From DAOMFB01 sp963721385 (lineage in GTDB: Bacteria > Acidobacteriota > Thermoanaerobaculia > UBA5066): 64,000 nt of DNA. Below, piece after piece: positions 1 to 7,660 of this stretch. The stretch lies in assembly GCA_963721385.1 (NCBI GenBank), contig CAVRJB010000004.1, forward strand, positions 124,001-188,000, given 5' to 3'. The notes under the pieces were generated by a model. It ran no database searches. It worked only from the letters and a program-made list of their open reading frames with translations, and had not been told where the DNA came from. Position 1 is the first letter of the stretch. Each line of letters opens with the position of its first letter. The translations under genes were made by a program, and so were the position numbers.

Positions 1-1
1 G

Positions 2-517
2 TGGGTGGAGTCGGCTGCGGCGCGGCGCCTCGTCCCGGGGACGCTCGTCGTCTCCGTCGTCTCGCGGCCGGCGGTGGCCCTCGCGCGGCGCGCGGACGGC
101 CTCTGGACCGTCGACCGGAACGGCAACGCGCTCGGACCCTACGCCGGACGCGCGGTCTCCGCGGACGACGACTTCGTGATCCTCGAGGGGGACGACGAGC
201 GCATTCGCGCCGCGGCCGCGTTTCTCGGCGCCCTGCGGGCCGAGGACCCGCCGCTCGTCGCGCGTCTCTCCGACGTCGCCCTCACCGACCGCGGCCTGCT
301 CGTCACCGACCGGGTCGCGCGTGTCCGCCTCCTCTTCGCGTGCGACGCGGGCGAACCGGGCCGGATCGCGGCGGCCGCCGCGTCGTGGCGGGCCGCCCTC
401 GCGCTTCTCCCGCAGCTGTCACGTCTTTCCCTCGCCTCGAGCGAGGCCGACCTGCGATTCGACGGCCGCATCGTCCTGAAGGCGCCCCCGGAGACCGCGG
501 GGCGCGGGAAGACCTGA
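2..517 (+). CDS. ftsQ: Cell division protein FtsQ, C-terminal part
   Basis: This is the 3' end of a gene that begins before the window. FtsQ is a bitopic inner-membrane protein of the divisome that links early and late division proteins through a periplasmic POTRA and beta domain. Visible here is the end of a POTRA-like segment (a PGTLVVSVVSRPAVALAR stretch) followed by the beta-domain region; the membrane helix would lie upstream. The assignment rests on this motif and on position: it ends 12 bases before ftsA, the usual ftsQ-ftsA-ftsZ order. The first in-frame GTG (base 5) is internal and not a start. Sequence similarity alone would be weak because FtsQ diverges fast. Confidence 0.8.
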   Translation, partial: WVESAAARRLVPGTLVVSVVSRPAVALARRADGLWTVDRNGNALGPYAGRAVSADDDFVILEGDDERIRAAAAFLGALRAEDPPLVARLSDVALTDRGLLVTDRVARVRLLFACDAGEPGRIAAAAASWRAALALLPQLSRLSLASSEADLRFDGRIVLKAPPETAGRGKT

Positions 518-529
518 GGATTATCTTTC

Positions 530-1777
530 ATGCCGAAGAACGCACCGTATCTCGTGAGCCTCGACATCGGATCCGCAAAGGTCTGCGCGCTGATCGCGGA
601 GCCCCAGCCGGGCGGACGGGTCGACATCCTCGGGAAGGGGACCGCCGCCCACAAGGGGGCGCGCAAGGGCGCCATCATCGACGTCCCCGCGACGGTCGAT
701 GCGATCAAGCGCGCGACCGAGGAGGCCGAGATCATGGCCGGGGCCCAGATCGAGCGGGCCGTCGTGGGCGTCGCCGGGCCGTCGGTCAAGTCGTTCAACA
801 GCCGGCAGGTCGTCGCCGTCACGGCGAAGAACCGGGAGATCTCGCGCGACGACATCCAGCGCTCGCTCGACGCGGCGCGCTCGGTCCCCATTCCGACGGA
901 ATTCGAAGTCCTCCACGTCCTGCCGCGCGAGTTCGTGGTGGACGGCCAGGAGGGGGTCGCCGACCCGCTCGGCATGGTCGGGAGCCGGCTGGAGGCCGAC
1001 GTTCACGTCGTGACGATTCCGACGGCGACCGTGCAGAACCTGCTGAACTGCGTCAATCGCGCGGGCGTCGAGGTGATCGAGATGATCCTCGAGCCGCTCG
1101 CGGCGAGCGAGGCGGTCCTGACGCCCGACGAGAGGGAGCTGGGCGTCGTCCTCGCCGACATCGGAGGCGGGACGACCGAGGTCGCCGTCTGGCGCGGCGG
1201 TTCCCTCGCCCACACGTCGGTCCTCCCGGTCGGCGGCGACCATTTCACGAACGACCTCGCCGTCGTCCTGAAGACGCCGGTCCCTGACGCGGAGCGGCTC
1301 AAGCGAAAGCACGGCTCGGCCCTCGCCGCGCTCGTCTCCGGGGACGAGTCGGTCGACGTCCCGCTCACGGGCGGGCGCGGCGTCCACCCCGTCCGCCGCC
1401 GGGAGATTGCCGAGATTCTCCAGCCGCGAGCCGAGGAGCTGCTGCAGCTCCTCTGGGAGGACGCGGCCCGCGAGGTGCCTGCCAGCGAGCTCCGCGCCGG
1501 GCTCGTCCTGACAGGGGGTGGCGCGGACCTCGACGGAATGCTGGAGGTGGCCGAGCAGGTGCTCGGCGTTGCCGTCCGGCGCGGCCTCCCGCAGAACGTC
1601 GGGGGGCTCAAGGACATCGTCTCCGCGCCCGAGTGGGCGTGCAGCGTCGGCCTCCTGATGTACGGCCGCTCCGCGGCCTCGGCGCCTTCGCGGCGTTCGA
1701 AGGCCGGCGCCTCGGGTCTCTTCGAGAAAGTTCGCGCGTCGCTGAAGAATCTGTTTCCCTCGTCCGCCAGCCTGTGA
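530..1777 (+). CDS. ftsA: Cell division protein FtsA
   Basis: FtsA is the actin-like ATPase that tethers FtsZ filaments to the cytoplasmic face of the membrane. The 415-residue product has the normal length. An N-terminal phosphate-1 loop (SLDIGSAKVCALIAE, residues 10-24) and a phosphate-2 motif (ADIGGGTTEVAVW, near residue 209) mark the actin/Hsp70 fold, and the segment between them is the 1C/SHS2 insertion typical of FtsA. The C-terminal tail is basic and amphipathic (LFEKVRASLKNLF), as expected of the membrane-targeting helix. The ATG at 530 lies 12 bases after ftsQ and 20 bases separate its end from ftsZ, so ftsQAZ are probably one transcript. Confidence 0.96.
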   Translation: MPKNAPYLVSLDIGSAKVCALIAEPQPGGRVDILGKGTAAHKGARKGAIIDVPATVDAIKRATEEAEIMAGAQIERAVVGVAGPSVKSFNSRQVVAVTAKNREISRDDIQRSLDAARSVPIPTEFEVLHVLPREFVVDGQEGVADPLGMVGSRLEADVHVVTIPTATVQNLLNCVNRAGVEVIEMILEPLAASEAVLTPDERELGVVLADIGGGTTEVAVWRGGSLAHTSVLPVGGDHFTNDLAVVLKTPVPDAERLKRKHGSALAALVSGDESVDVPLTGGRGVHPVRRREIAEILQPRAEELLQLLWEDAAREVPASELRAGLVLTGGGADLDGMLEVAEQVLGVAVRRGLPQNVGGLKDIVSAPEWACSVGLLMYGRSAASAPSRRSKAGASGLFEKVRASLKNLFPSSASL

Positions 1778-1796
1778 TATCGATGGAGGAAAGGAC

Positions 1797-2990
1797 ATGA
1801 TCCTGTTCGACGACCCCGCCCCTGGGTCGCTGCCCATCAGCCTGAACGACGACGGCACGCCTCCGGCACGGATCCGCGTGGTCGGGGTTGGCGGCGGCGG
1901 CGGAAACGCCGTGAACCGGATGATCCAGGCCGGCATTCGCGGCGTGGACTTCATCGCCGCCAATACCGACCTTCAGGTCCTGAAGGTGAACCGCGCCGCC
2001 GCGAAGCTCCAGCTCGGCCTCACGACGGCGCGGGGGATGGGCGCGGGCTCGAACCCCGAGATCGGCCGGAGCGCCGCCCTGGAGGACGTCGAGCGGATCG
2101 CGGAGACCCTGAAGGGGTCGGACATGGTCTTCGTGACCGCCGGCATGGGAGGCGGCACGGGGACCGGGGCGGCGCCCGTCGTGGCGCGGATCGCCTCCGA
2201 GGCGGGCGCCCTCGTCGTGGCGATCGTCTCGAAACCCTTCGCCTTCGAGGGGCGGCGGAAGCTCCGCTACGCGGAAGACGGCATCGCCGAGCTGAGGGAG
2301 TACGTCGACACGCTCATCACGATCCCGAACGAGAGGCTCTACGCTTTCGTGGACCGCAACGTCACGACGTGGGAAGCGTTCCGGCTGGCGGACGACGTCC
2401 TTCGACAGGCCGTGCAGGGGATCAGCGACCTGATCGTCGTCCCCGGCGAGGTGAACCTCGACTTCGCCGACGTGAAGACGGTGATGGAGAACATGGGGAT
2501 GGCCCTGATGGGGACCGGGACGGCGAGCGGCGAGCACCGGGCCGTCGAGGCCGCCCAGCGGGCCATCTCGAACCCGCTTCTCGAGGAGCAGTCAATCCAG
2601 GGGGCGCGCGCGATCCTGATCAACATCACGGGGGGCGAGGACCTGACGATGGCCGAGGTCGGCGAGGCCTGCGCCGTCATCCAGCAGGCGGCGGACGAGG
2701 AAGCGAACATCATCTTCGGCCTCGTGAGGGACGCTGAGGCGCGAGACGAGGTGAAGATCAGCGTCATCGCGACCGGCTTCGACGCTCCGGCGGCCCTCGC
2801 CTCGAGGCGCGAGGTCGCGATACCCGTCTCGCCGTCGGGCGTCCGGCCCGCCGAGAGGGGGAAGCCGAAGAGCGTTCCCGAGCCGCCGCCACCGGACGAC
2901 TCGGGCTACGGCGTGAACCTTCTCGTCCAGAAGGACCCGCGCGAGGACATCTTCGACATCCCGACGTTCCTGCGGCGACAGATGGATTGA
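1797..2990 (+). CDS. ftsZ: Cell division protein FtsZ
   Basis: FtsZ is the tubulin-like GTPase that forms the cytokinetic Z-ring. The 397-residue product carries a glycine-rich nucleotide loop (VGVGGGGGNAVNRM, residues 29-42), the tubulin signature GGGTGTG (residues 118-124) and the T7-loop region (NLDFADVKTVM). The N-terminal 25 residues before the core are short, the C-terminal linker is proline-rich, and the protein ends with a conserved C-terminal peptide (DIPTFLRRQ) that binds FtsA. The ATG at 1797 follows a GGAGGAAAGGAC ribosome-binding site. A perfect inverted repeat begins at the stop codon (see 2986-3012). Confidence 0.98.
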   Translation: MILFDDPAPGSLPISLNDDGTPPARIRVVGVGGGGGNAVNRMIQAGIRGVDFIAANTDLQVLKVNRAAAKLQLGLTTARGMGAGSNPEIGRSAALEDVERIAETLKGSDMVFVTAGMGGGTGTGAAPVVARIASEAGALVVAIVSKPFAFEGRRKLRYAEDGIAELREYVDTLITIPNERLYAFVDRNVTTWEAFRLADDVLRQAVQGISDLIVVPGEVNLDFADVKTVMENMGMALMGTGTASGEHRAVEAAQRAISNPLLEEQSIQGARAILINITGGEDLTMAEVGEACAVIQQAADEEANIIFGLVRDAEARDEVKISVIATGFDAPAALASRREVAIPVSPSGVRPAERGKPKSVPEPPPPDDSGYGVNLLVQKDPREDIFDIPTFLRRQMD

Positions 2991-3012
2991 GGCGCGCGCG
3001 GCGCGCCTCAAT
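2986..3012 (+). terminator. 12-bp perfect hairpin at the ftsZ stop codon
   Basis: ATTGAGGCGCGC, a 3-base loop GCG, then the exact reverse complement. The stem includes the ftsZ TGA stop and ends 6 bases before the next ATG (3019). There is no T-run, so it is not a classical intrinsic terminator. It may be a Rho-assisted terminator, an mRNA stabiliser or an attenuator for the downstream gene. Confidence 0.55.
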
Positions 3013-3018
3013 CCGGAC

Positions 3019-4962
3019 ATGAACGGAACGCCCTCGCCCTGGCTCCGGGCCGGGGGAGTTCTCCTCGCCGTGCGGGCGCTTTCGCTCGCGCTCCTGTTCC
3101 TCCTCCCGGCGCCGGGTGGCGGCCGCTTCGCGCTCGAACCGGGACGGGACTTTCTGGCGGCCCTCTTCGCCGAAGCGACCTTCGCCGTGGCTTTGCTCGC
3201 CGGCTTCGGCCTCCTCGCGCGGGTCGGCGTATCTCTCAGTTCGCGCGTCGCTAAGGGCTGTCTCATGGCCTTCGCCGCCGTGGCGTCGCTCCACCTCCTC
3301 CTCGCCGAAGCGGGTCAGCAGCTCCTCAGGTGGGTGGGACAGCCGCTCCGCCTCGAATACCTGACCGCCTACGCCCCACTCGCCGACCGGGCCCTCGCGG
3401 CGCGCGTCGTCCGGGGGGATGCGGTCTCTTTCGGGGTGTCGACGACGGTGGTCCTCGCCGGCGTCGCGCTCCTCCTCGCCGTCGCCTTCCGGGAGCGAAA
3501 CGCCGCAGCGCCCACGCGCCGCCTCCTCGGCGTATCGGGCGCCGCCGCGATCTCCCTGGCGATGATGTCGTCAGTCGCCGCGCCGGGCCGGGCGGCCCGC
3601 GAACGCGCGCGCCCCGCGACGTGGGCGCTCCTCGCCGACGCCGCGCAGCGTCTTGCGGGGGCGGGAGAGCCGCGGGACTTCGCCGCGGGGCTTGCCGAGC
3701 TGAAGACGTTCCTCGGAAACCGTGACGGCTTCGCGCGCGATCCACGCTATCCCCTCTGGCACGCAGCGCCGGACGAGGAGGCTGCATACGCGCGATTTCG
3801 CGCGCGCCCGCTGTCGGAGAAGCCCGACGTCGTTCTCGCGGTGCTGGAGTCCCTCCGCGGCTGGGAGGCCGACTTCCGGCGCGAGGACGGCGCCGCCCAC
3901 CTCCCCGAGCTCCACCGGCTCTTCCTCGAGCGGGGCGTTCAGTTTCCGCGCTTCCACGCGAACGGCTATCCGTCGGTGGAGGGGTGGTGCGGCATCCATC
4001 TCGGGCTCTGGCCTCACCCGCTCCGGACTCTCCTCCACCGGCCGGACGAACGTTCACTCTCGCTGGCCGACATCCTCGGCCGGGCCGGCTACCACCGCGT
4101 CCTCGTCACGGGGACCGCTCCCGGCTTCGAGTGGATGGACCGGCTTTATGCCCGGTGGTTCGACGAGATCCGCTACAGCGCGGACGAGACGACCGACGGT
4201 GCCCTCGCTGCCCGGGCTCTCGAGCGGTGGGGGGCGCGGCCGGAGGGAAAGCCGCTCTTTCTCGTCCTCCTCACGGTCTCCACGCACCCGCCCGTCTGGT
4301 GGCCGCCGGACGGCCGGGCGCCTCCCGCCACCGCCCGCGAGCGGATCCTCCGGGCGACCGCCTACATGGACGCGTCGGTCGGGAAGTTCGTCGACGGCCT
4401 GCGCCGCTCGCCGCGCTGGGAACGCACCGTGGTCGTCGCCGTCGGCGACCATGCCGACCCGAATCCGTGGCAGTCCCGGCGCGGATCGCGCCTCGGAACG
4501 CCGCACGCGGGGCAGACCTGGACCACGCTCGTCGTCACGGCGCCGGGGCTCCGCGGGGGGACGATCCGGGAGGAGCTCGCGTCGCACGTCGACCTCGGCC
4601 CGACCCTTCTGGGTCTCCTCGGTCTCGACGTCTCGAACCACTTCCTCGGCCGCGATCTCCTCGCCGTCCCGCCAGCCCGGGAGGCGGCGGTCCTCGGCTT
4701 CCGCTTCGGCGGCCTCGCTCTCACCGACGGGGAGCGCCGCTGGCACGTCCGGCTCGACGACCCGGCCTTTCACCTGGTGTTCCGCTGGGAGGACCGCCCG
4801 GCGCGAGACCTCGATCCCGACAGCGGGTCGTACGGGCACGGAACGCCTCTTCCGTGGACGGCGGATGACGGCGAACGGGCCGCCCGCCTGAAGGCGATGG
4901 CGCGGGCCTACGGGTGGCTCCTCGACGCGGACCGGCTGATGCCGCCGACGCCGGGGCGTTAG
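3019..4962 (+). CDS. LTA-synthase-like membrane sulfatase/phosphotransferase
   Basis: A 647-residue protein with about five N-terminal membrane helices (residues 1-195), then an extracytoplasmic alkaline-phosphatase/sulfatase-superfamily domain from about residue 275 (VVLAVLESLRGWEADF). The layout matches LtaS-type phosphoglycerol transferases and related lipid A phosphoethanolamine transferases. Conserved points visible are the metal-binding Glu of VLESLRG, a nucleophile region NGYPSVEGWCG with Ser or Thr as candidate, and a C-terminal metal motif VVAVGDHADPNP. The protein probably modifies a surface polymer or lipid, but the substrate cannot be read from sequence. It lies directly downstream of ftsZ behind a hairpin, so it may or may not share the division transcript. 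Confidence 0.8.
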   Translation: MNGTPSPWLRAGGVLLAVRALSLALLFLLPAPGGGRFALEPGRDFLAALFAEATFAVALLAGFGLLARVGVSLSSRVAKGCLMAFAAVASLHLLLAEAGQQLLRWVGQPLRLEYLTAYAPLADRALAARVVRGDAVSFGVSTTVVLAGVALLLAVAFRERNAAAPTRRLLGVSGAAAISLAMMSSVAAPGRAARERARPATWALLADAAQRLAGAGEPRDFAAGLAELKTFLGNRDGFARDPRYPLWHAAPDEEAAYARFRARPLSEKPDVVLAVLESLRGWEADFRREDGAAHLPELHRLFLERGVQFPRFHANGYPSVEGWCGIHLGLWPHPLRTLLHRPDERSLSLADILGRAGYHRVLVTGTAPGFEWMDRLYARWFDEIRYSADETTDGALAARALERWGARPEGKPLFLVLLTVSTHPPVWWPPDGRAPPATARERILRATAYMDASVGKFVDGLRRSPRWERTVVVAVGDHADPNPWQSRRGSRLGTPHAGQTWTTLVVTAPGLRGGTIREELASHVDLGPTLLGLLGLDVSNHFLGRDLLAVPPAREAAVLGFRFGGLALTDGERRWHVRLDDPAFHLVFRWEDRPARDLDPDSGSYGHGTPLPWTADDGERAARLKAMARAYGWLLDADRLMPPTPGR

Positions 4963-5277
4963 GGCCCAGGCGTTTCCCCGCGGAGCTTCGCCTCCCTCGC
5001 CTTGCGCCGCGCGCGAAGCCAGACGCGCATCTTCGTCCAGGTCTGCTCCAGCCTCGGATGCTGCTGCCTGATAGCGGCGCACCTTTCGCTGGACCCAGCG
5101 GCTCTCGACGTAGAGGATCGCCGCGCCGGCGACACCGAATGGCCACCCCTGGAGGACGGGGAGGAGCCCTCCGACAAAGCCGATCGCGAGAAGGACCCAC
5201 CCGAGCGTCAGGAGGGCGACTCGGACCGCGCGGTGGCGCCGCCTCACGAGCCCGCGGGGCCCTGTCGGGGCGGTCAT
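4959..5277 (-). CDS. PGPGW-type small membrane protein (one frameshift)
   Basis: A small two-helix membrane protein of the PGPGW/DUF454-like kind. It starts MTAPTGPRGLV at 5277, has a helix pair around ALLTLGWVLLAIGFVGGLLPVL and the typical ESRWVQRKVRR segment after it. Near 5070-5080 the frame shifts by one extra base; the natural continuation RQQHPRLEQTWTKMRVW and a basic C-tail lie in the other frame and stop at 4959. The full product would be about 105 residues. The start overlaps the stop of the upstream exonuclease by ATGA, and the stop overlaps the convergent sulfatase stop. Function is unknown; the family is linked only to the membrane. Confidence 0.7.
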
Positions 5278-6092
5278 CCCTTCTTCGGGAAGACGCCGCG
5301 CCGCGCCTGCCGCGCGATCTCCTTCGCGGGCTCCGGGAAGTCGCGGCGGATCATCCAGTCGAGGTAGTCGGGGTTCTGCTCCGCCACCCACGAGAGGCTC
5401 TTCCCGCGGTGGTCGCCGAAGTTGAAGACGGCCTCGCCGTCCCGCCATGCGAAGCGCTTGTCGGGGTCGACCCAGCGCCCCTCGGCCGGCGACGAGAACT
5501 CGTGCAGCCCGTCGATGTCCCTCGGGAGGTCCGCGTAGCGCGCGAGCTGCCCCGCGAGGACCTCCGCGGCCGCGACGACGTCTGCCATCGCCGCGTGCGC
5601 ATCCGCGTGCTCGTGCCCCGCGAAGAAACGGACGGCCGCGGCGAGGTCTCGGGGCTCCTTCCGGAAGAAGATCGTCTGCATGTCGACGATCCGGCGCCCC
5701 GCGACGGCAAACGGCAGGCCTGCCCGCTCGAACTCGCGGACCAGGAGAGGCACGTCGAAGGCGCGAACGTTGTAGCCGGCGAGGTCGCCGTCCCCGAAAA
5801 AGGCGGCCACGTCCGCGGCGATCTCGCGGAACGGGGGCGCGTCCTTCACGTCGTCATCGGAGATGCCGTGGACGGCCGTCGCCTCGCGGGGAATCCTCGT
5901 CAGCGGGTTCACTCGCCGGTCGAAGAGGCGGGCGGGGCCTTCGGGGGGGATGGAGACCGCCGCGATCTCGACGATCCGGTCGCTCAGGCGGTCGGTGCCC
6001 GTCGTCTCGAGGTCGAAGACGACGAACGGGCGGCCCGCGCAGAGCGGGCGCAGCGCCTCGACCAGCTGTTTCGGAAGTGCTTCCGCTCCCAC
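5274..6092 (-). CDS. DnaQ-like 3'-5' exonuclease (Pol III epsilon-type)
   Basis: A 272-residue exonuclease of the DEDDh superfamily. Motif I is VVFDLETTGT (Asp and Glu ligands), followed by the ExoII region with NVRAFDVPLL and an ExoIII motif HADAHAAMADV holding the catalytic His and final Asp. The C-terminal 70 residues contain a short module (FNFGDHRGKSLSWV...PDYLDWMI) seen in stand-alone DnaQ-like exonucleases rather than in the replicative subunit. It is therefore more likely a repair or RNA/DNA-trimming nuclease than DnaQ itself. The start is taken at the GTG at 6092, because no ATG occurs between it and the preceding gene. Its stop overlaps the PGPGW gene start. Confidence 0.85.
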   Translation of the reverse strand: MGAEALPKQLVEALRPLCAGRPFVVFDLETTGTDRLSDRIVEIAAVSIPPEGPARLFDRRVNPLTRIPREATAVHGISDDDVKDAPPFREIAADVAAFFGDGDLAGYNVRAFDVPLLVREFERAGLPFAVAGRRIVDMQTIFFRKEPRDLAAAVRFFAGHEHADAHAAMADVVAAAEVLAGQLARYADLPRDIDGLHEFSSPAEGRWVDPDKRFAWRDGEAVFNFGDHRGKSLSWVAEQNPDYLDWMIRRDFPEPAKEIARQARRGVFPKKG

Positions 6093-6111
6093 GCCGGGGA
6101 TTCTGACGCAT

Positions 6112-6840
6112 TCACGGTGACGGCGCTTCCCAGGTCCAGACCGTCCCGACGGGCGCACCCGGTGGGTTCCTCCAATCGAGGCGGACGGCCCGGAGCCACG
6201 GCGCCGGGTCTCCGGTTCGCCGCGCGACGTCGTAGGCCGGGTCGCCGAGGAGCGGAGTTCCGAGCGCGAGGAGGTGGACGCGGAGCTGGTGCATCCGCCC
6301 CTGCTCCGGAACGAGCTCGACGAGGGCGGTCGCGCCCCCGGCCTCGACGACGCGGTAGCGCGTCCGGGCGGGACGCCCCGCGGGGTGGAGGGCCGTCCGG
6401 CCGGGCCGGGGGACCTTCGGGATCGCCCGCACGGTGTGGCCGAGGAGGAGGTGCCCCGCCCGCGCCTTTCCGTACGCGGCGGCGAGCGCACGCCGGAGGA
6501 GGTCCGGCCTCGACGTCCGGTGCTCGAGGAGCGGCGCGTCGACGACTCCCTCACGGGGCGACGGAACGCCGCGCGTCCGCGCGAGGTAGGTCTTCGTGAC
6601 ATCGGCCGCCCACGCGCCGTGGGCGGCGCGGAGCGCGTCGGAGTCCTTCGCGAGAAGGAGGACGCCCGAGGTCTCCTTGTCGAGCCGGTGAACGAGGGCG
6701 AGGCCGCTCCCGTGCGCGGCCCGGAGCTCCGTGAGGAGGCCGCCCGGCCCGTGGACGGCGCGCCCCGACGGCTTGTCGACGGCGAGATACCGCTCCGCTC
6801 CGGCCGGAGAGGGGAGAACCCGGACCTCCGGGGCGCTCAA
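6112..6840 (-). CDS. RluA-family pseudouridine synthase
   Basis: Converts specific uridines in rRNA or tRNA to pseudouridine. The 242-residue product has the family signature VHRLDKETSGVLLLA with its catalytic Asp, an N-terminal YLAVDKPSG motif and the GRMHQLRVHLLALG motif with the conserved Arg. It lacks an N-terminal S4 domain, which resembles RluA/RluC-truncated or TruC-type enzymes; the exact target base cannot be assigned. I chose the TTG at 6840 because it overlaps the upstream SemiSWEET stop as TTGA and begins just before the conserved domain. A longer reading to 6924 would run through the neighbouring coding region. Confidence 0.85.
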   Translation of the reverse strand: MSAPEVRVLPSPAGAERYLAVDKPSGRAVHGPGGLLTELRAAHGSGLALVHRLDKETSGVLLLAKDSDALRAAHGAWAADVTKTYLARTRGVPSPREGVVDAPLLEHRTSRPDLLRRALAAAYGKARAGHLLLGHTVRAIPKVPRPGRTALHPAGRPARTRYRVVEAGGATALVELVPEQGRMHQLRVHLLALGTPLLGDPAYDVARRTGDPAPWLRAVRLDWRNPPGAPVGTVWTWEAPSP

Positions 6841-7169
6841 GGTCGGCTGCGGAAGCGGAGGGCCGAGAGGATGACGGCGAGGTTGCCGGCCAAGTTCGCG
6901 GCCATTCCGAGGACGACCGCCCACTCGCCGATCTTCACGCCGTAGACAAGCCAGACGATCTGGCCCACGAGGAAGAAGACGTACGTGAGGACGGAGACGT
7001 CGTCGGAGCTCTTCCGCTTCCAGATCCGGATCGCCTGGGGAAGGTAGGCGGCGCCCGATGCGAGGCCGACGACGCCGACGAGGGCCCGGAGAACCTCGAG
7101 GAAGGTGTCGGGCTGAGGCGCCGTGGCGAACGCGAGGACCATGATGCGGAGGGAGGATACTCGACTCAC
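6837..7169 (-). CDS. SemiSWEET (MtN3/PQ-loop) sugar transporter
   Basis: Bacterial SemiSWEETs are three-helix proteins that dimerise into a small-sugar transporter. This product has three hydrophobic helices and the diagnostic PQ motif (GAAYLPQAIRIWKRKSSDDVS) in helix 1, followed by a VSVLTYVFFLVGQIVWLVYG helix and an Asn in the third helix (ANLAGNLAV). It is 110 residues from the ATG at 7169; a second ATG at 7142 would give about 101 residues, closer to the usual 85-100, and is an equally possible start. The gene diverges from the DUF4920 gene at 7193 and is translationally coupled to the pseudouridine synthase after it. Confidence 0.88.
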   Translation of the reverse strand: MSRVSSLRIMVLAFATAPQPDTFLEVLRALVGVVGLASGAAYLPQAIRIWKRKSSDDVSVLTYVFFLVGQIVWLVYGVKIGEWAVVLGMAANLAGNLAVILSALRFRSRP

Positions 7170-7180
7170 GGCGCCGGACT

Positions 7181-7186
7181 TAGACT
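7181..7186 (+). promoter_or_regulatory. TAGACT -10 element, probably leaderless promoter
   Basis: TAGACT ends 6 bases before the ATG at 7193, so transcription would begin at or next to the start codon. No convincing -35 hexamer or Shine-Dalgarno sequence is visible. The same arrangement recurs at other genes in the window. Confidence 0.5.
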
Positions 7187-7192
7187 CGCGAC

Positions 7193-7654
7193 ATGAAGAG
7201 TTTCCGCGCTCTCACCGTTTTCGCTGCTCTCTCGCTCGCCGTCGCGTTCCCGCTCGTCGCCGCCGTGGAGACGTTTGGCGCGCCGCTTGGAAAGGCCGAG
7301 AAGGTCACCCTCGCCGACCTCGTGAAGAGCCCCGACGCCTGGAAGGGAAAGACCGTCCGGACCGAAGGGACGGTGGCCACCGTCTGCCAGGAAAAGGGTT
7401 GCTGGATGATGCTGAAGGCCGGCGACGCTTCCGTCCGGGTCCGGTTCAAGGACTACGGCTTCTTCGTCCCGAAGGACTGCGCGGGCGCGACCGTCGCGCT
7501 CGAGGGAATCTTCGAGGTGAAGACGATCCCCGAGAAGACCGCCAGACACTACGCGGCCGAGACGCCGGGCGGAAAGCCCGACGCCGTGAAGGGCGACCAG
7601 AAAGAATTCTCCTTCCTCGCCAACGGCGTCGAGCTCCTCCGGCCGGTCAGATAG
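7193..7654 (+). CDS. Secreted DUF4920 protein
   Basis: A 153-residue exported protein with an N-terminal signal peptide (about 24 residues, cleavage near VAAVETFG). The mature part is a DUF4920 domain, a small OB-like fold with the characteristic GKTVRTEGTVATVCQEKGCWMML segment holding two cysteines, and an FKDYGFFVPKD motif. The two Cys residues (VCQEKGC) could bind metal or form a disulfide. The molecular role of the family is not known. The gene has its own probable leaderless promoter and is followed by the convergent TonB receptor gene 6 bases later. Confidence 0.85.
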   Translation: MKSFRALTVFAALSLAVAFPLVAAVETFGAPLGKAEKVTLADLVKSPDAWKGKTVRTEGTVATVCQEKGCWMMLKAGDASVRVRFKDYGFFVPKDCAGATVALEGIFEVKTIPEKTARHYAAETPGGKPDAVKGDQKEFSFLANGVELLRPVR

Positions 7655-7660
7655 CCTCCG

